Positions 42,345 to 49,566 of a stretch of DNA of 64,000 nucleotides are shown one piece after another. The notes beneath the pieces were generated by a model that did not search any database, was not told the DNA's origin, and worked only from the letters and a program-made list of their open reading frames with translations. Made by a program: the position numbers and the translations under genes. Each line of letters opens with the position of its first letter. Positions within the stretch are counted from its first letter, which is position 1. Source of the DNA: Lachnoanaerobaculum sanguinis (GTDB lineage Bacteria > Bacillota > Clostridia > Lachnospirales > Lachnospiraceae); the NCBI RefSeq assembly GCF_033242365.1, contig NZ_BTHK01000013.1:23557-87556 (forward strand), in the 5' to 3' direction.

Positions 42345-44363
42345 CTATTCTCCTTCTTTATTACATGAGTCCAAATTGTATTCCGACTTACCATCCCTTA
42401 AATCACAGAACTTTGCCTCATAGTGGATTTCTTTACCCTTATCTATCACCGCCAATACATGCAGTAATTGCGTTCCATCCGGAACATTTATTGTTATTTC
42501 CTTCATACTTCTCCTTTGTAGCTCATGTGCAATTCCTTCCATTACAAATGCAGCACATGGCAAAGCTATTCCATTTCCCCACATCTTATATTTAGCTGTG
42601 TCACTTTCCGGATTGCTCAACCACTTTTTTATTTGATTATCCGTCTTATCTTTTTTTACTATACCCAGTGATTCTGTATGCTGTTTAAATATTAACTTCC
42701 AATAATCTATATCATCTGCTGTTATGTTTTCTGTATTCAAGTTATCTGCCCACCCATCAGGGAATCCCTGCAATCTTCCACACTCTGTTGGTGTAAGCCT
42801 TCGAATAATATATTTAACATTTTCATACATAATTGTTTGTTGATTATCCCCCGGCTTAGCTCTAAGAGTTCCTGTTTTTCCATCATCATAATAATGACCA
42901 CCAATTCTGGATACTGTTCCCGGATCAAAAGCGACCACCAAGTCGGTTGCATCTTTGCTATCTCTTTGTTTTAATGATGAAGCAACATTTGAACTTTTAT
43001 ATTCACCGAATCCCTGCATTGCAAAACTTTCATGCATTACTGCACTTGGGCCTTTTGCAACAAGCGTTTGAGCTAAATCTTTCTGAATACTAATGTCATA
43101 CTTAGCATTTGCCCCTTGGTTAAATGCTGCTCTATCAATTGAATATGCTACAGAATGTTTATCGGCTGTAGTCAATGTATAAGTAGGATCACCCTCATTC
43201 CCTATGCCAAGTCCATTTGCTGTTTGACTCTTATACCTTGAGGCCTTGTCCATTACCGGGATTACTTCATTCAAGGTATTTGGAATAAATAATGTTTGAG
43301 TTTGAGCCTGTGTAAGTGTTGCAGATTTATCTATCTGAATAAGAGGGCCTTTTCCACCACCATCACAACCACTTCTTATCTGCATTGTAACCGGAACACT
43401 ATCTATTAACATTGGCACATTATTCCCACAAGTACCCATCTGTCCTGTCAGTGTCTGAAATGTACCATCTTCACGAATACTCCAACGACAGTCCTGCGAA
43501 TGGTTTTCTATAATTATTGGAACATTGTTTCCTCTGGTTCCCATTTTTTGAGTAAGTGTAGGCGAATTTATACTCTGATGCACTACACTTCGTCTATCGC
43601 TGATGTCGAAACACTCGACATTTGCTCTATCTGACTTATTAGTGCCATTCTCAGGACTTCCGGGAGCTCCTTCCCCCTTCTTGATGCTCTCTTTAAAATT
43701 CCCTCGCATGCTATCTTGCTTAAATAATATTTTTGGTGCGGATTCACCTCCAAAATCTGCGACAAGGTAGATTCTCTTTCTTCGTTGGGGGACTCCCCAA
43801 TATTGAGCATCGAGAGTTCTCCAAGCGACTGAATACCCATCTCCCATGATTGTTCCTTGTCCCCCCCACTTTCCTTTCGGAGGTCTAGGAATAGAAACTT
43901 CTGCATCTGTGACTCTGCAGATTTCCTCAAGAACGCACCTGAAGTCCTCTCCTTTGTTGCTTGAGAATGCCCCTGGGACATTTTCCCATACCATGAATCG
44001 TGGTCTGATGTTGCTTCCTGTTCTTCCATCTGCCTTATCACTTTCTCTCATCTCCTTTGCTATTCTTATCTGTTCTCTGAATAAATTACTTCGTGATCCA
44101 TCTAGTCCTTCTCTCTTTCCTGCTATACTCATGTCCTGACAAGGTGAGCCACCGGTTATTATTTCAACCTTAGGTATCTTTCCACCATCCATTTTTTTAA
44201 TATCGCCAAGATGTAACATGTCAGGGAATCGTTTCTTTGTGACAAGCATAGGAAACGGCTCTATTTCACTTGCCCAAACAGGAACAATGCCAGCCATTTG
44301 ACCAGCCAATTCAAATCCACCGCTTCCACTAAAGAGAGAGCCCATTGTTATCTTAGTTCTCAT
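42345..44363 (-). CDS. C5-cytosine DNA methyltransferase
   Basis: 672 aa from the ATG at 44363 (AAGGAG five bases upstream). Motif I GSLFSGSGGFELA, motif IV GGSPCQDMSIAGKREGLDGSRSNLF with the catalytic Cys, motif VI FMVWENVPGAFSSN, motif VIII QYWGVPQRRKRIYLVAD, and motifs IX/X RRLTPTECGRLQGFPDGW and KMWGNGIALPCAAFV. It is longer than usual because of a ~200-residue middle region with repeated SPTLTQKMGTRGNNVP-like units, where target recognition resides. No cognate endonuclease is present. It overlaps the zinc-ribbon gene upstream by 11 bases. Confidence 0.95.
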   Translation of the reverse strand: MRTKITMGSLFSGSGGFELAGQMAGIVPVWASEIEPFPMLVTKKRFPDMLHLGDIKKMDGGKIPKVEIITGGSPCQDMSIAGKREGLDGSRSNLFREQIRIAKEMRESDKADGRTGSNIRPRFMVWENVPGAFSSNKGEDFRCVLEEICRVTDAEVSIPRPPKGKWGGQGTIMGDGYSVAWRTLDAQYWGVPQRRKRIYLVADFGGESAPKILFKQDSMRGNFKESIKKGEGAPGSPENGTNKSDRANVECFDISDRRSVVHQSINSPTLTQKMGTRGNNVPIIIENHSQDCRWSIREDGTFQTLTGQMGTCGNNVPMLIDSVPVTMQIRSGCDGGGKGPLIQIDKSATLTQAQTQTLFIPNTLNEVIPVMDKASRYKSQTANGLGIGNEGDPTYTLTTADKHSVAYSIDRAAFNQGANAKYDISIQKDLAQTLVAKGPSAVMHESFAMQGFGEYKSSNVASSLKQRDSKDATDLVVAFDPGTVSRIGGHYYDDGKTGTLRAKPGDNQQTIMYENVKYIIRRLTPTECGRLQGFPDGWADNLNTENITADDIDYWKLIFKQHTESLGIVKKDKTDNQIKKWLSNPESDTAKYKMWGNGIALPCAAFVMEGIAHELQRRSMKEITINVPDGTQLLHVLAVIDKGKEIHYEAKFCDLRDGKSEYNLDSCNKEGE

Positions 44364-44706
44364 TCTTTCTCCTTTTTCGTGGAGTTGGAACTCCCTCCCA
44401 TAGCAACTTTTTTCCACACCAATGGCAATATGCGTGATTATGCCTTGCTCTTCTACCGCAATTGGGGCAAGTATATATATCCATGTCTCTATGTATAACT
44501 TTTGCCCCTACCTCATATCTTTGTACCAGTTGAGCCGTTTGCTCTGTGGCCTTTTCATAATCATCAATAATTCCTATTGCTTCTTGCAACGCTTTTTTAT
44601 CCTTGATCCAAACATCGCCACCATTTAATTGAGCCATCTCTGATACATGAACATATAGGTTTTCCAATTGGCTTATTATCTTTTGATAATTCTTAGTCTT
44701 TTTCAT
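44353..44706 (-). CDS. Small zinc-ribbon phage protein
   Basis: 117 aa from the ATG at 44706 (AAAGGAG six bases upstream). N-terminal helical part, then CPNCGRRARHNHAYCHWCGKKL, a four-cysteine zinc ribbon, and a basic tail RKRRKNEN. Likely nucleic-acid binding. First gene of the block that separates the helicase halves; its ribosome-binding site lies within the 13-bp repeat. Confidence 0.75.
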   Translation of the reverse strand: MKKTKNYQKIISQLENLYVHVSEMAQLNGGDVWIKDKKALQEAIGIIDDYEKATEQTAQLVQRYEVGAKVIHRDMDIYTCPNCGRRARHNHAYCHWCGKKLLWEGVPTPRKRRKNEN

Positions 44707-44714
44707 CACAGTCT

Positions 44715-44727
44715 CCTTTATTTTGTA
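44715..44727 (-). repeat. 13-bp direct repeat, copy at end of helicase N-part
   Basis: TACAAAATAAAGG, identical to the copy 3100 bp away. Here it supplies the TAA stop of the N-part and the start of the next ribosome-binding site. 3100 is not a multiple of three, so simple removal of the block would not restore the frame exactly. Confidence 0.85.
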
Positions 44728-45074
44728 GGTGGCTCAATTAGCCCAAGAACCATTAATGCCATGTTATAACCCCTGACCTGATGCTTAAATGGTGATACTT
44801 TGATTGGTGGTTTTATTATCGGTACAGGATTCTCATTTACTCTTTCTTTGTCGACTGCTGCCATTATTCTATTGAGTCTTTGTCGTTCGGCTTCTATGCG
44901 TTCAGGAAGGTTCACAAGACCTGCCAGTTTGTTTAGTAGCTCAATATCTACTACTCCACTTAGTGTCTGACTCACCCTACTCCATTTCATCTTCCCCCAG
45001 CTTTTTATGATTTGGAATTGAGTACTGTCAGCCTCTTTTATTAATAACTGCCCGTTTTTTAATGCCATCTTCAC
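44718..45074 (-). CDS. SNF2-type helicase, N-terminal portion (Q-motif segment)
   Basis: 118 aa from a GTG with AGGAGG eight bases upstream; an ATG two codons on is an alternative. Residues near the end read SPFKHQVRGYNMALMVLGLIEPPTK. This resembles the Q-motif region (PF/Y-x-HQ-x-x-xYNMA) that normally precedes Walker A of phage SNF2 helicases by about 20-30 residues. The rest is the usual basic/helical N-terminal region of these proteins. The remainder of the helicase begins 3.1 kb downstream. Whether the two chains combine is unknown. Confidence 0.8.
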   Translation of the reverse strand: MKMALKNGQLLIKEADSTQFQIIKSWGKMKWSRVSQTLSGVVDIELLNKLAGLVNLPERIEAERQRLNRIMAAVDKERVNENPVPIIKPPIKVSPFKHQVRGYNMALMVLGLIEPPTK

Positions 45075-45075
45075 A

Positions 45076-45768
45076 TCATTTACCTCCTTTTTCTGAATAA
45101 AATGTGTGATTTCCATGTGTGAATAACTTTGTAAGGTTCTTAGAATGCCAGGTCTCCTTATTCGTGTTTCTTTCAAAATATAAGGCTCCTTCGCTTTCAT
45201 CCCATCCATCTTCCACCATCTCTAAGGCTATGTAGCAATCATCATTTGGAGTTACTTTGTCGTATCTCCCATTTCTTGTTGGAGTGAATTGGTTTTCTTG
45301 GAAAATGACATCTTTTATTGTGTCTGGGAAGCTATCAGATTTTACTCTGTTCAGCACCGTCCTGATCACTAATGCCTTGCCGATAACATCTTCCCCTTCA
45401 GCTTCGGCCATTGCTATCTTAAGTAGCATATAGTCATCATCTTTTCTGAGGTATTCAGGCGTTTCAGTTTCAGTAGATTCTAAACTTTTAAGATACAAAT
45501 CTCTCTCAGCTTCTGCACTTGCTGCTTCACTTTCCTTCCAAGCATCTCTTTCTCTTGCTATTTGCTCATATTCATCTACTGTTACCCATATCCCTTCCGC
45601 CACTTCCACTTGACCTATATCACTTTCTACAACTTCCTGATCATCAACTACATTCGCTTTTTTATCTATGCATGACATCAACCATCCGGATATCCCTAAA
45701 CAAAGACCTAAGATTAAAACTTTTCTTAAAACCTTGTTCTTTCTTTTTCTTCTCACTCTCTTTCTCAT
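45076..45768 (-). CDS. SleB-like cell wall hydrolase with lipoprotein signal
   Basis: 230 aa from the ATG at 45768 (AAGGAG five bases upstream). After a basic start is a hydrophobic run ending LMSC, a lipobox, so it is probably a lipoprotein. A Glu/Ala-rich linker leads to a Hydrolase_2 (SleB) domain: DDDYMLLKIAMAEAEGEDVIGKALVIRTVLNRVKS ... QENQFTPTRNGRYDKV. The likely catalytic Glu is in AMAEAEGE. SleB-type enzymes are lytic transglycosylases acting on peptidoglycan. It is unusual that this lies in the early region, far from the lysis genes. Confidence 0.85.
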   Translation of the reverse strand: MRKRVRRKRKNKVLRKVLILGLCLGISGWLMSCIDKKANVVDDQEVVESDIGQVEVAEGIWVTVDEYEQIARERDAWKESEAASAEAERDLYLKSLESTETETPEYLRKDDDYMLLKIAMAEAEGEDVIGKALVIRTVLNRVKSDSFPDTIKDVIFQENQFTPTRNGRYDKVTPNDDCYIALEMVEDGWDESEGALYFERNTNKETWHSKNLTKLFTHGNHTFYSEKGGK

Positions 45769-45782
45769 CTCTACTCCTTTAG

Positions 45783-45815
45783 TTATCCACATTCATATTC
45801 ACTCACTTATCCACA
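45783..45815. promoter_or_regulatory. Two perfect DnaA boxes
   Basis: TTATCCACA occurs at 45783-45791 and 45807-45815, 24 bp apart in the same orientation, both matching the consensus TTATNCACA. They lie upstream of the wall hydrolase gene and at the end of the structured non-coding region, which may allow host DnaA to bind phage DNA. Confidence 0.6.
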
Positions 45816-45816
45816 T

Positions 45817-46228
45817 TTAAACTGTTTTAATTTATCAGCGATAATCCATTGACTTTATGGATGCAACCTATTTTGCTTTCTAGGCTCTTGGGCCTGCGCT
45901 GGAACAGTTTCTCCAAGGGTTTTGAAGAAGAACCGTTCCTTTTGCTCCCTGAGTATCTTTGGGTTGCTGCATAAGGTTGCCTGCAGTACGAGTCATTTCA
46001 GACTTGTCATCGGATTTATAATGTCCCCACACATCCAGACTTGTTCCGATGTTCTCTCACTGTGTGTTATCTGCCTCCGAGCCGTTTTTATTTTACTTGG
46101 ACTTGCGCTCCCTATTCCAATGACGACAATTTTCCATACAGGCTTATTTCCATTTGCCGGGACGATTTATCGCATCGGCTCGTCCACACCATCGTTTTTA
46201 TACTGGTCGAAGCTTCCCAGTTCGTTCT
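45817..46228 (-). ncRNA. Candidate large structured phage RNA
   Basis: About 410 nt without a credible gene and clearly more G+C-rich than its surroundings. Stems seen: 45901-45912 with 45928-45939 (12 positions, one mismatch, two G-U); 46008-46014 with 46045-46051 (CATCGGA/TCCGATG); 45844-45849 with 45857-45862; 45882-45885 with 45892-45895; 45991-45994 with 46001-46004; and 45967-45971 with 45982-45986. Such dense pairing suggests a functional RNA. It is placed on the minus strand because both flanking genes are. Size and setting recall GOLLD/ROOL-type phage RNAs, but this was not established. Confidence 0.5.
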
Positions 46229-46657
46229 CTATTCATTTTTTGGTATGATGCATACACATCTGATCTGTTTCTTTGTGTTTGGATCCGGAACGGATAAAGT
46301 ATAATTAATCTTACCCTTGTCTATTCCACTTCTTATAAATCCTTTCTCATACAGATGCTTTCTTGCGTATCTTGAGCTGACTCCTTTTAAACTACAGTAA
46401 GTGTTAAACTCTGAAGTAGGTATTCTGTACTCTGATTCACTCATCTCCCTATCTCTTATCAGCTCTTTTACAAAGTCCTCTGTATCAATTAATGCCGTCT
46501 GCCTGCTCAGTGCTATCCACTCTGAAAGCTCATCAAGGCCATTAATCTCTACATCCGCCTTTTCAAATACATCAAGTATCATCGGTATTCGCTCATTCGG
46601 AGCCGCTGCCAGTATCTTAGCTATCTGAATAGCTGTTTTAATATCCAGTGTTTCCAT
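46229..46657 (-). CDS. Phage early protein, probable winged-helix regulator
   Basis: 142 aa from the ATG at 46657 (GGAG five bases upstream), METLDIKTAIQIAKILAAAPNERIPMILDVFEKADVEINGL. The C-terminal half (TSEFNTYCSLKGVSSRYARKHLYEKGFIRSGIDKGKINYTLSV) has a winged-helix look. No family assigned. It follows the HTH gene with a 14-base gap and precedes the structured non-coding region, consistent with an early regulator or replication initiator. Confidence 0.7.
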   Translation of the reverse strand: METLDIKTAIQIAKILAAAPNERIPMILDVFEKADVEINGLDELSEWIALSRQTALIDTEDFVKELIRDREMSESEYRIPTSEFNTYCSLKGVSSRYARKHLYEKGFIRSGIDKGKINYTLSVPDPNTKKQIRCVCIIPKNE

Positions 46658-46670
46658 ATAGTCTCCGAAC

Positions 46671-46865
46671 TTAGATTGCCTGCTGTGCCTTGTCTGCACT
46701 GTATGGCTCTCCACCTCTTGCTATTTCTCTGTACATGGTCGTTGAGTGTACTCCCATCAGAAGTGCCATCTCATCTATCGTTTTACCTTCTTTGTACAGA
46801 GTTTCAATCTTTTGTCTATCCTCGTAGGTTAGACGCTTATAAGTTTTTCTATGTCTTACCCTCAC
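46671..46865 (-). CDS. Small IS30-like helix-turn-helix protein
   Basis: 64 aa from GTG at 46865 with AGGAGG seven bases upstream; the overlapping ATG is followed at once by TGA in its frame. Sequence LTYEDRQKIETLYKEGKTIDEMALLMGVHSTTMYREIARGG closely resembles the N-terminal DNA-binding part of IS30 transposases, including the one at 4.3-5.4 kb, but there is no catalytic domain. Stand-alone versions occur as phage early regulators. It is the rightmost phage gene. Confidence 0.8.
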   Translation of the reverse strand: MRVRHRKTYKRLTYEDRQKIETLYKEGKTIDEMALLMGVHSTTMYREIARGGEPYSADKAQQAI

Positions 46866-46894
46866 ATTCTCACCTCCTTATTTTGGGTAAAAAA

Positions 46895-46927
46895 ATAATG
46901 CGTCAGAGTTAAACTCCAACGCATTAT
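46895..46927. terminator. Terminator at the right prophage/host border
   Basis: ATAATGCGT and ACGCATTAT form a 9-bp stem with an inner GAGTT/AACTC. On the minus strand TTTTTTTA follows; the plus strand is also T-rich after it. It insulates phage early genes from host transcription. Confidence 0.8.
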
Positions 46928-46945
46928 CGTTGTTTTTATATAAAA

Positions 46946-46990
46946 AAAGATAAATGCGAATCGAGTTATACCTCTTTTCGCATTTATCTT
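46946..46990 (-). terminator. Terminator of the CAP-domain gene
   Basis: GATAAATGCGAA pairs with TTCGCATTTATC over 12 bp, followed on the minus strand by TTTTTTTATATA. It lies 16 bases after the stop of the CAP gene. Confidence 0.92.
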
Positions 46991-47005
46991 ATTACTTTAC
47001 GGTTT

Positions 47006-48397
47006 TTATGGATGTATTACTTCATATCCTTCAATGTCATAATAACCTGCCGGATCTTCATCTCCTCCAAACCATACATGAGAGTAATTTTTATCCATAG
47101 CCACTCCCATAGTTGTTATAAATGACCAATCACTGTCTCCTATTATTACCTCATTGTGGCCTGAAGAACTCTTCCATAAATCAAGAGCCAACTTAGGATC
47201 TATTCCGATACTGTGGTATACGGATATTTCATATCCTGCTCCCGTATAGTCCGTCAACTCGCTTGGCTTATCCCACATGATTTGTGCATGTTCATGATCA
47301 GGTGTGTATGCTCCACCTCTCCAATTGCCGTTATTAGACCAGCTGTGAAGATTGCCCTGAATACCTCTATCATCAAGCTGAAGTCTTGGTGTGTAATCAT
47401 GTGAATCTTTTACATGGGCTCTTGCAACACTTGTAAGAGATTTTGAGAATGACAACTTGGAAAGTCCAAGGCTCTCTCTGTACTCATTTATTAAATAATA
47501 TAAATTTGCCTCAGCTTCACTCAGTCCGTATTCTCTAAGTTCTCTGATAACTCTTGCTCTTTCACTTTCTCCGTCAACATTATCGTTTGTAATTACAGTT
47601 GTAGGAACATTTGTAACGTTGCCGTCATTAGCACCTGGCACTACTTGATTTGTAGTGTCATTGGCATCATTAGCACTCGGCACTGCCTGAGTTGCAGTAT
47701 CATTATTTTGGTCGGCAGTCGGTCCGATATTATTTGAATCAGAAGCTGTAGTGTCAGCCACAGGTCCGATATTATCATTTGCATTTTCAAAGAGATTTGA
47801 AGTATCAGCTTCTACTACATTATTCTCACCGGATACCTCTTTGAAACCTTCATCAGCCAAAGAATCCAATGTCTCTGATACAGTGTTATTTTCAGTAGAT
47901 ACCTCTTTGATACCGTCACCGGACAAAGAATCTACATTATTTCCCAAAACTTCACTCTTATAGTAATCGCTTAACTCCGCTCCCGGACCAATCAAGCTTT
48001 CCAATTCTCTTTTATCAACAGCCGGCTTGTGAACATTGACAGTAATACCGGTCTGATTTGCAGCTAAACTCTCTTCTATTCTCTCACCGTTTTCAAGTAC
48101 ATAGTGACCATCAGGTGTCATTGCACTTACAAGCATTGCACCGTCAGAACCCAAATAATAGTTTTCCACCCATGAATCTTCCACCATGTAACCGTTATCA
48201 TTAAAATAATACCACTTTTTATTTATGTTTTTCCAAGAATCACTCGGGTATGTGCCATCGACCTGCCTATACCACCACCCTATATCATTTTGCCTCCATC
48301 CCTCTAAAACAGGAGGTGATGCTAAAGCAATCATTGATAATAAACAACTTGTAAAACAAACAAAAATTAATCCCAAGATTTTCTTGCTTAAACCCAT
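47006..48397 (-). CDS. Secreted CAP/SCP-domain protein with N-terminal choline-binding repeats
   Basis: 463 aa from the ATG at 48397 (GGAG six bases upstream). Signal peptide ~1-27 ending ALA. Residues ~30-110 hold choline-binding repeats (GWRQNDIGWWYRQ, KKWYYFNDNGYMVEDSW) ending TPDGHYVLENG. A long Asn/Asp/Thr-rich spacer contains short degenerate repeats (SLADEGFKEVSGENN; NIGPTAD; QVVPGANDGN). The last ~160 residues are a CAP domain: YLINEYRESLGLSKLSFSKSLTSVARAHVKDS ... HSWSNNGNWRGG ... SSSGHNEVIIG. It is probably held at the surface through wall choline. It lies 21 bases after asparaginase and ends in a strong terminator. Confidence 0.92.
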   Translation of the reverse strand: MGLSKKILGLIFVCFTSCLLSMIALASPPVLEGWRQNDIGWWYRQVDGTYPSDSWKNINKKWYYFNDNGYMVEDSWVENYYLGSDGAMLVSAMTPDGHYVLENGERIEESLAANQTGITVNVHKPAVDKRELESLIGPGAELSDYYKSEVLGNNVDSLSGDGIKEVSTENNTVSETLDSLADEGFKEVSGENNVVEADTSNLFENANDNIGPVADTTASDSNNIGPTADQNNDTATQAVPSANDANDTTNQVVPGANDGNVTNVPTTVITNDNVDGESERARVIRELREYGLSEAEANLYYLINEYRESLGLSKLSFSKSLTSVARAHVKDSHDYTPRLQLDDRGIQGNLHSWSNNGNWRGGAYTPDHEHAQIMWDKPSELTDYTGAGYEISVYHSIGIDPKLALDLWKSSSGHNEVIIGDSDWSFITTMGVAMDKNYSHVWFGGDEDPAGYYDIEGYEVIHP

Positions 48398-48418
48398 TTC
48401 AATCTCCAAAATAAAACT

Positions 48419-49429
48419 TTACAGTCCTTCAAAGGCACATAATATATCATAATTTACTTCTTCATAGAAAGCTCTTCTAAGGTCGGAATATGATGTGTAT
48501 CTTTTCAACAGGACCATCAATTTCGTAATTGTTGCTTCCAATGTCATATCATATGCCTCTATTAGACTGAAATCTTTTTTGATTTTTTGACCTACCTGAT
48601 AAATCTCCATATTTGAGCCCTCATTTACAACCTGAGTCGCCATGACAATGAATTTGCCCATTTCCTGCCACTTCTCCATCTCTTCATAGAATTTATCAAG
48701 CATATTGTCGGGTATACCCCCAACTCCGAAACTCTCTATAATAATGCAATCATAGTTATCAAATAAATATCCAAGCATGCCCTCTTTCATACCCGGAATC
48801 ATTTTTAATACACATACCGAATCACTTAAGTCAAGGAAGAATCTTACCCTCTCTCTCATAGGTATGTATGGAATGTATCGTATTATGTGTTTTTCCTGGA
48901 TTCTTGCAAGTACCGGGAAATTCACACTATGAAACGCATTGAATGATTTTGCCATCATCTTCTTTGCTCTGGTACCGGCAATTACATTACCGTCAAATAC
49001 CAGAACAACATTCTGAGAATAATCATCACATGCATAGAGAATACTGTCTCTTAAATTTAATTTTGCATCTGTACCGTCTGTACTTATCGGCTTTTGAGCT
49101 CCTGTAATAACTATAGGCTTTCTGGAATTTTGTATCATATAGCTGAGAGCCGCCGAAGTATATGCCATAGTATCCGTACCGTGTAAAATCACAAATCCGT
49201 CATAGGAATCATAATTTTTTTCAATAGCTCTCGCTATATCCTGCCAGATACTCGGTGTAATATTTGTAGAGTCAATATTGCAAACCTGCAATACATCTAT
49301 CTCACAAAGTTTTTCCACTTCAGGTACAAATGTCAAAATCTCAGGTGCCGAGAGTGCCGGTGACAATCCCTCACCCATTTGCTTTGAAGCAATTGTTCCA
49401 CCTGTTCCTATTACTAAAATCTTCTTCAT
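48419..49429 (-). CDS. ansA: L-asparaginase (type I, cytoplasmic)
   Basis: 336 aa from the ATG at 49429 (AAGGAG six bases upstream). MKKILVIGTGGTIASKQMGEGLSP contains the first catalytic Thr in GTGGTIAS; the second motif VILHGTDTMAYTSAAL contains the HGTDT Thr-Asp pair. No signal peptide, so it is cytoplasmic, hydrolysing asparagine to aspartate and ammonia. The gene starts after a terminator and probably shares a transcript with the CAP gene downstream, though the functions are not evidently linked. Confidence 0.94.
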   Translation of the reverse strand: MKKILVIGTGGTIASKQMGEGLSPALSAPEILTFVPEVEKLCEIDVLQVCNIDSTNITPSIWQDIARAIEKNYDSYDGFVILHGTDTMAYTSAALSYMIQNSRKPIVITGAQKPISTDGTDAKLNLRDSILYACDDYSQNVVLVFDGNVIAGTRAKKMMAKSFNAFHSVNFPVLARIQEKHIIRYIPYIPMRERVRFFLDLSDSVCVLKMIPGMKEGMLGYLFDNYDCIIIESFGVGGIPDNMLDKFYEEMEKWQEMGKFIVMATQVVNEGSNMEIYQVGQKIKKDFSLIEAYDMTLEATITKLMVLLKRYTSYSDLRRAFYEEVNYDILCAFEGL

Positions 49430-49510
49430 GGTGTACTCCTTATTCGATATATTAGAATACATTCAAATAAGGCAAAACTCAAGTAGAATAATTACCCTAT
49501 TTTAGGTAAT

Positions 49511-49533
49511 ACGCCCCGAACGAATCGAGGCGT
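49511..49533 (-). terminator. Probable terminator of the giant surface-protein operon
   Basis: ACGCCTCGA and TCGGGGCGT pair with one mismatch around a 5-nt loop. The following T tract is short (ATTACC), so efficiency is uncertain. It separates the surface operon from asparaginase. Confidence 0.6.
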
Positions 49534-49566
49534 TCACCATTTAGTCTGAAAATAGATCAGACAATA

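Larger units (their letters stand above)
6778..46867 (-). mobile_element. Myovirus-type prophage, integrase not found (limits approximate)
   Basis: A continuous block of about 40 kb with early, replication, packaging, head, contractile-tail, baseplate, fibre and lysis genes in normal phage order, all on one strand. The head genes resemble lambda-type packaging (GpA-like terminase, gpW, lambda-type portal) with a Mu-like capsid, joined to a P2/Mu-like contractile tail. No att repeats, integrase or full CI repressor are visible. The plus-strand module at 5.5-6.7 kb may belong to it. Limits are set by the last recognisable phage genes. Confidence 0.85.

Noticed and set aside
42345..44363. Restriction-modification system around the C5 methylase
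   Set aside because: Neighbours are a zinc ribbon and a DnaQ-type exonuclease; no restriction endonuclease is recognisable.
45922..46248. A 108-codon plus-strand reading frame in the gene-free early region
   Set aside because: Odd composition, no ribosome-binding site, opposite to all neighbours, and it coincides with dense RNA-like pairing; treated as non-coding.
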